Positions 62,201 to 64,000 of a DNA stretch of 64,000 nucleotides are shown piece after piece. Origin of the DNA: Apostichopus japonicus. Its lineage: Eukaryota; Echinodermata; Holothuroidea; Aspidochirotida; Stichopodidae. The position numbers were made by a program, and so were the translations under genes. The DNA lies in contig NC_092562.1 of NCBI RefSeq assembly GCF_037975245.1, positions 6,547,501 through 6,611,500 on the forward strand, in the 5' to 3' direction. The notes below the pieces were generated by a model that worked only from the letters and a program-made list of their open reading frames with translations, did not search any database and was not told the DNA's origin. Numbering within the stretch: position 1 is the first letter of the stretch; each line of letters starts with the position of its first letter.

Positions 62201-63733
62201 AGACTGCTTTAAACTTTTGACTGAAACTGAATTCGAGTATTTTGATTTGGGCGAAGACTACATTGGCAAACATCACGCACAATCTCGTCATCCCGTCATA
62301 AGGTATATGAGAGTCTTTTACCGTGAAATCCTTACTTACAAGCTAAACACCATAAGACAAATGAAATGTCTTCAACTAGATTCCAGCTTTAAATTTGGAG
62401 GTTGTTCTTCACGGCAACTCGTAGTAGCATACTGATCATCTTGGGAACATTTTACCTAAAGCTACGTACGCTAATGTGTATTGTATTGATTTGTTTGATA
62501 CATCCACACAACGCCAATTAGTTATGTGACAACACGTCTTCAAACTTACAACAATGCAGAAGTGAACTGCCGTCATGTTAACGGAGTGTGTTAAGCACAG
62601 TATATAATCAAGCTGAACTAGTTATAGCTTCCACCATCTTCACATCTGCGGATTCTCTATCCCCATAGATCACACTAAAAGCGACAATCATAAGTTATAA
62701 TAATTATAATCAATAAAAGGAAATTTTCTTCTTATAAAGTGACAAACAGACACCCCTTCATTCTCATCAACACCCCAACCCCACCCCAGTGGCGGAGCTA
62801 GGGGTATTGGCCAGGGGGAGCTTTCGACACTATCTAAGCGGAGCGCCACCACAGGTTGGCGCGGAGCGTACAGAAATGTTTTGAGTAAAGATACTCCCTA
62901 GATCGCCGGAAATGACCCTTTCCGGGCCTTGCTAATTTGCAGAGAAACGAAGAATAAATAGATAGTTAAAATAAATAGATCGAAAACCCCGTACAGTTTC
63001 TTGGAAATAGTTTCGTACAACGGAAGTGCCGATAAATTAAAGACCGCCGTTATATTTTGTCAGAAAATTACACCAACAAAATTTGTAGATGAGAGCGCAA
63101 TGAAAAAAGTCAATAATCGCGAATAAGGAAAAAGTGGTAAAAAGCTGAAAAGGGCGCCAGCAGTCCATTTGAGTCTGTCAGGGGGCATCCGCCCCCTGAC
63201 TGTATGGACGCTCCGCCACTGCCCCACCCCTTTCACAGCTTCAAGCTTCCAATACGCACCTCCTCGTTCGTGGAACTCCCATCCGGTTCTTTTAAAGATC
63301 AATGGACTCGCTCCAACAGTTTAGGCGTGGCTTGTTGTTAATTGCTCATTTTTTACTGGCTCGTATAATAACTTACATTCATATTGGAGATATCAACTTG
63401 CAACTTTCTGCAATATCAGCTTTAATGGCTTATAGTTTCTTCCATCAGAGCCACTCAATTGCCTCTTTCTTCTTCAGACGCATTATTGTTTTACTGTGGT
63501 TTTTGACACAAAAGCAAAGTATAAAGCTGATACTTACATAACGTTCACATGCAACTTTGTATTTAGACAGGACACAAGAGGACGTGTTAAGCAGATCGTA
63601 TATGCGGACCATAGCCGAGCATGCCGGCTAGATAGTGAACTAGAAGTATCATCAAAAGTGTTTGGGGCTCTGAGGAAGTTCAATAACACCTTGAATAGTG
63701 AAGACAGCATTGTGAAATACCGCCTAAATGATG
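42349..63733 (+). CDS. BBOX1-like: Gamma-butyrobetaine dioxygenase-like protein (gene 2, 3' end beyond the window)
   Basis: Exons 42349-42977, 47639-47800, 56542-56647, 62103-62302 and 63567-63733, all GT-AG, 421 complete codons so far; one more exon, for GD/E..DNxRxLHGR..EGAY, is expected beyond 64000. Order: presequence-like N-terminus (MLSLGIKQSFASLHRVVGQ, basic, no acids for about 30 residues), zinc domain C122, C124, C127, H166, then the dioxygenase fold with intact iron motif H288-T289-D290. The family hydroxylates gamma-butyrobetaine in the last step of carnitine synthesis. It is the downstream tandem paralogue of gene 1 with identical intron phases. Its introns (4.7, 8.7, 5.5 and 1.3 kb) are filled with transposons. 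BBOX versus TMLHE subtype cannot be settled without the last exon, but PLPLHTD favours BBOX. Confidence 0.88.
43470..44565. mobile_element. 1.1-kb element with GGGTNATTCCNTNTNAAATCAC ends, gene 2 intron 1
   Basis: The left end GGGTCATTCCGTGTCAAATC and the right end, reverse complemented (GGGTGATTCCATATGAAATC), match at about 16 of 20 positions. The flanking octamers TTATTTAT and TTCGTTAT agree at 6 of 8. The frame at 43651-43884 has no recognised domain. Non-autonomous DNA element, class unsure. Confidence 0.6.
44650..44900 (+). pseudogene. Decayed non-LTR reverse transcriptase remnant
   Basis: The translation gives VQHRATHLAIS, then YDYCDRLRALKLATLACR, then a degraded LIGLFMGW stretch, corresponding to the VQRRATKLV...DRLRALGLPTL region of RTE/L2/Jockey-type elements. 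Several stops and frameshifts. Confidence 0.65.
45617..46102. mobile_element. Foldback MITE of about 490 bp, gene 2 intron 1
   Basis: Long diverged inverted arms: the left has ATTCTGGTGAAATTG, ATATTGACAG, AGCAAACAGGTGTGACGTCA; the right has the same words in reverse complement order down to 46102. The spacer is about 180 bp. Arms are imperfect (roughly three quarters identical by eye). Target duplication not determined. Confidence 0.65.
46155..46888. repeat. Long inverted repeat enclosing a MITE and TA tracts
   Basis: The left arm (46155-46262; GGAATGGGAATAGGAATAGG, TTTACGAGTGATTTATAG) is repeated as reverse complement at about 46793-46888 with few differences. The loop holds the 46277-46643 MITE and long TA repeats, so the MITE landed inside a pre-existing hairpin. 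Confidence 0.85.
46277..46643. mobile_element. CAGTGGCGTAGGAAGG MITE
   Basis: Opposite-orientation relative of 27594-27961, with ends CAGTGGCGTAGGAAGG and GGTTCCTACGCCCTTG. It sits in a TA repeat, so TATATATA on both sides is compatible with an 8-bp duplication but not diagnostic. Confidence 0.85.
46644..47265. repeat. TA-rich microsatellite tracts
   Basis: Two long (TA)n tracts, about 46644-46790 and 47195-47265, with occasional AAATTTATA interruptions, separated by a hairpin arm and a SINE head. Confidence 0.95.
46895..47045 (-). repeat. tRNA-derived SINE head, minus strand
   Basis: Reading the minus strand from about 47030: CATAGCCTAGTGGTTAGGG (A box), a five-pair anticodon stem with loop GTACAGA, and GGTTCGAATCCCGG (B box). 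The ends can form a seven-pair acceptor stem with one mismatch, but the T stem is broken, so this is a SINE or tRNA pseudogene rather than a working tRNA. Confidence 0.65.
47639..47800 (+). CDS. BBOX1-like: Gene 2 exon 2
   Basis: 162 nt. FDFESIMNDDRSLFEWL, then GLSVIKNSP, ending TCFG; aligns with gene 1 exon 2 without gaps. Acceptor ATCTACAG, donor GG|GTATGT. Confidence 0.92.
47801..51121. other. Gene 2 intron 2, first part, mostly unassigned
   Basis: Contains a four-copy diverged repeat of about 30 bp (48118-48245; AATTCAATATATNCNC type). Two same-frame open stretches, 49088-49291 and 49406-49738 (+), have no recognised domain. The rest holds nothing identifiable. Confidence 0.4.
49088..49738 (+). 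other. Two unassigned same-frame open stretches
   Basis: 67 and 110 codons in the same frame, separated by a stop at about 49290 and 115 bp. The second contains VLHELSHCKSIDASYVLD and several cysteines. No family recognised; no ATG in good context and no splice evidence. It may be a decayed mobile-element protein or chance. Confidence 0.2.
51122..51730. mobile_element. TTAA-flanked element of about 0.6 kb, gene 2 intron 2
   Basis: A perfect 20-bp inverted repeat, CTTAAAGCAGCATTTTGCGT at 51122 and its reverse complement ending at 51730. TTAA lies just inside each outer base (51123-51126 and 51726-51729), consistent with the TTAA target duplication used by piggyBac and Kolobok elements. No transposase. 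Confidence 0.75.
52232..52510 (+). repeat. Minisatellite of about 25 bp, GGTGCTACTACCCTAAAC type
   Basis: About ten diverged units of 22-28 bp with the core GGAGGTGCTACTAC. Spacing is irregular and substitutions are frequent, so the array is old. Confidence 0.85.
52511..55127. other. Gene 2 intron 2, unassigned stretch
   Basis: No coding region, RNA gene or bounded repeat recognised. G-runs near 52035 and 53462 and a GATCAATGGCGTATGAAAGG stretch at about 53384 suggest further transposon ends, not proven. Confidence 0.35.
55128..55633 (-). pseudogene. SAP-domain / SWIM-type mobile-element protein, frameshifted N-terminal fragment
   Basis: Starts with ATG at 55633: MDIPTSLEEFKLWKVDRLKE, then GRKEELVALAYAA, a SAP-like helix-extended-loop-helix. 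After a one-base frameshift near 55405 the frame continues with PLTWEGECAMEKWPPCMYID, DIAHYFTSID, and SRLCFLKAECTPSQRI. This order resembles the SAP plus SWIM-finger plus YqaJ-nuclease proteins spread by mobile elements in invertebrates and fish. The zinc finger and nuclease parts are absent. It lies antisense in gene 2 intron 2. Family assignment is from memory of the motif pattern. Confidence 0.6.
55790..56300 (+). repeat. GAGGTCA-rich diverged tandem repeat
   Basis: AGGTCACTTGAGGTCACCAG (55800), GGGTCATTTGAGGTCAACAG (55927) and AAGTCATTTGAGGTCAATAC (56147) head loosely repeated blocks that also contain AAGCTTGGA. The family is related to 26480-27460. Confidence 0.55.
56542..56647 (+). CDS. 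BBOX1-like: Gene 2 exon 3: iron-binding HTD motif
   Basis: Reads GQTFQVEVKENASHVAYSSG, then PLPLHTDTAFYMVPVG. It contains the first iron histidine (H288) and aspartate (D290) and the conserved N/Y segment of the substrate pocket. Acceptor TTGTGTAG, donor GGG|GTGAGT. Confidence 0.92.
57340..57677 (+). pseudogene. L2/CR1-like retroelement C-terminal fragment
   Basis: Open frame 57354-57677: KELHILPVNVRAEYKILLLV, FKCIHNSVPAYLSE, GPRLWNALPVD, then a basic tail (THLFKKSFL). This is the conserved C-terminus of L2/CR1-type reverse transcriptases, 5'-truncated near 57340. The frame is intact. Confidence 0.8.
57678..58695. other. Gene 2 intron 3, unassigned stretch
   Basis: No gene seen. Related short blocks (TACCATGGYAACT...GTCAAA) at 56895 and 57812 suggest a diverged repeat. 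Confidence 0.35.
58696..61290. mobile_element. 2.6-kb hAT-type element, CACTGATCTGTACACTAACT ends
   Basis: The outermost 27 bp are a perfect inverted repeat, and similarity extends further (ACCGGAAGT and GCCAT words in both arms). Perfect 8-bp duplication GTACAAAC at 58688-58695 and 61291-61298. It holds a 165-bp tandem repeat but no recognisable transposase, so it is non-autonomous. It was inserted in gene 2 intron 3. Confidence 0.9.
59395..59830 (+). repeat. 165-bp tandem repeat, about 2.7 copies
   Basis: GAAGTCAGTGCAATGCTTCT recurs at about 59445 (one variant), 59609 and 59774, each followed by GGTGGTTA, with AAGAACTTCACAT blocks between. It lies inside the 58696-61290 element. Confidence 0.9.
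61299..62102. other. Gene 2 intron 3, end part
   Basis: AT-rich, with a C-run near 61780; nothing recognised. The splice acceptor TATGTTTTGCAG at its end belongs to exon 4. Confidence 0.4.
62103..62302 (+). CDS. BBOX1-like: Gene 2 exon 4
   Basis: VQILHCIKQSSSGGENIVAD, then FEYFDLGEDY, ending HPVIR. It carries the family's VQxLHC and GG..xVADAF strands. Donor AG|GTATAT. Confidence 0.92.
62787..63221. mobile_element. 435-bp hAT-type MITE, CAGTGGCGGAGC ends
   Basis: Perfect 12-bp ends CAGTGGCGGAGC and GCTCCGCCACTG, with the perfect 8-bp duplication CCCCACCC (62779-62786 and 63222-63229). It carries the shared module (GGAGCGCCACCACAGGTTGG, then GGAAATGACCCTTTCC). Located in gene 2 intron 4. Partner of 7122-7518. 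Confidence 0.93.
63567..63733 (+). CDS. BBOX1-like: Gene 2 exon 5
   Basis: 167 nt, as in gene 1. QDTRGRVKQIVYADHSRAC, then FGALRKFNNTLN, ending YRLND inside a glycine codon (phase 1). Donor G|GTATGG. The last coding exon must lie beyond 64000; 63734-64000 shows none. Confidence 0.9.
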
Positions 63734-64000
63734 GTATGGCTCACTATTTTTGGATGTATTTCGAATAATTAGTAGACACTGGGCAATCGCCCATCGTCAA
63801 AATGCAGCCATTGTATATCTCCTGAAGTCGATACACTTTCTAAATGTCAAGGTGAGAAAGTTAGTGACTCAATTTATCAGTCAAATTTGACGGATCCTAT
63901 ATTTTCAATTGCCTAGTAACGATCGCAATACCTGCCCAATACAACTTAAATAACACGAACGAGGTGTTTTCTTCTTACATGACAACTATAGGGGATAGCT

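Overview
The window is eukaryotic nuclear DNA from an animal. It is AT-rich, has spliced genes with GT-AG introns, and is dense in mobile elements. The transposon mix (many hAT-type elements and MITEs, Rex1/L2/CR1-like retroelements, TTAA-flanked and foldback elements, tRNA-derived SINE heads) suggests a marine invertebrate. An echinoderm or another invertebrate deuterostome is plausible, but the species cannot be fixed from sequence alone.

Two real genes were found, both on the + strand. They are tandem paralogues of the gamma-butyrobetaine dioxygenase (BBOX/TMLHE) family of Fe(II)/2-oxoglutarate enzymes of carnitine synthesis. Gene 1 (10234-23013) is complete in six coding exons, 480 residues. 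Gene 2 (42349-63733 and beyond) shows its first five exons; the last lies past the right edge. Exon order, intron phases and two exon lengths (162 and 167 nt) are identical, so they are duplicates. Both have presequence-like N-termini resembling mitochondrial targeting signals. Gene 2 keeps the iron-binding HTD motif. Gene 1 reads ETD there and also lacks the usual 2-oxoglutarate-binding arginine, yet its reading frame is intact, so it looks like a pseudoenzyme or an altered enzyme.

Gene 1 introns hold tandem arrays: nine 31-bp units and exactly seven 80-bp units in intron 2, and exactly 47 units of 111 bp (5.2 kb) in intron 5. The 111-bp unit is a multiple of three, largely open in the sense direction, and the array contains a 9-unit higher-order duplication.

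Layout: 194-3789, a large inverted-repeat element; 3960-6160, a Rex1-like retroelement split by a hAT insertion that itself carries a nested MITE; 6275-8027, a rearranged hAT with a transposase C-terminus; 10.2-23.0 kb, gene 1; 25-33 kb, MITEs, a hAT and tandem repeats; 33.6-38.6 kb, a 3.4-kb foldback element built of ACTTAAGT palindromes and AT hairpins, with its empty site alongside; 39.3-41.3 kb, a second hAT carrying a nested MITE and a truncated retroelement; 42.3-64 kb, gene 2 with introns swollen by further elements. Several insertions have perfect 8-bp target-site duplications, which points to fairly recent hAT activity.

The two dioxygenase genes are the only cellular functions supported here. 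Everything else is repeat-derived or unassigned.
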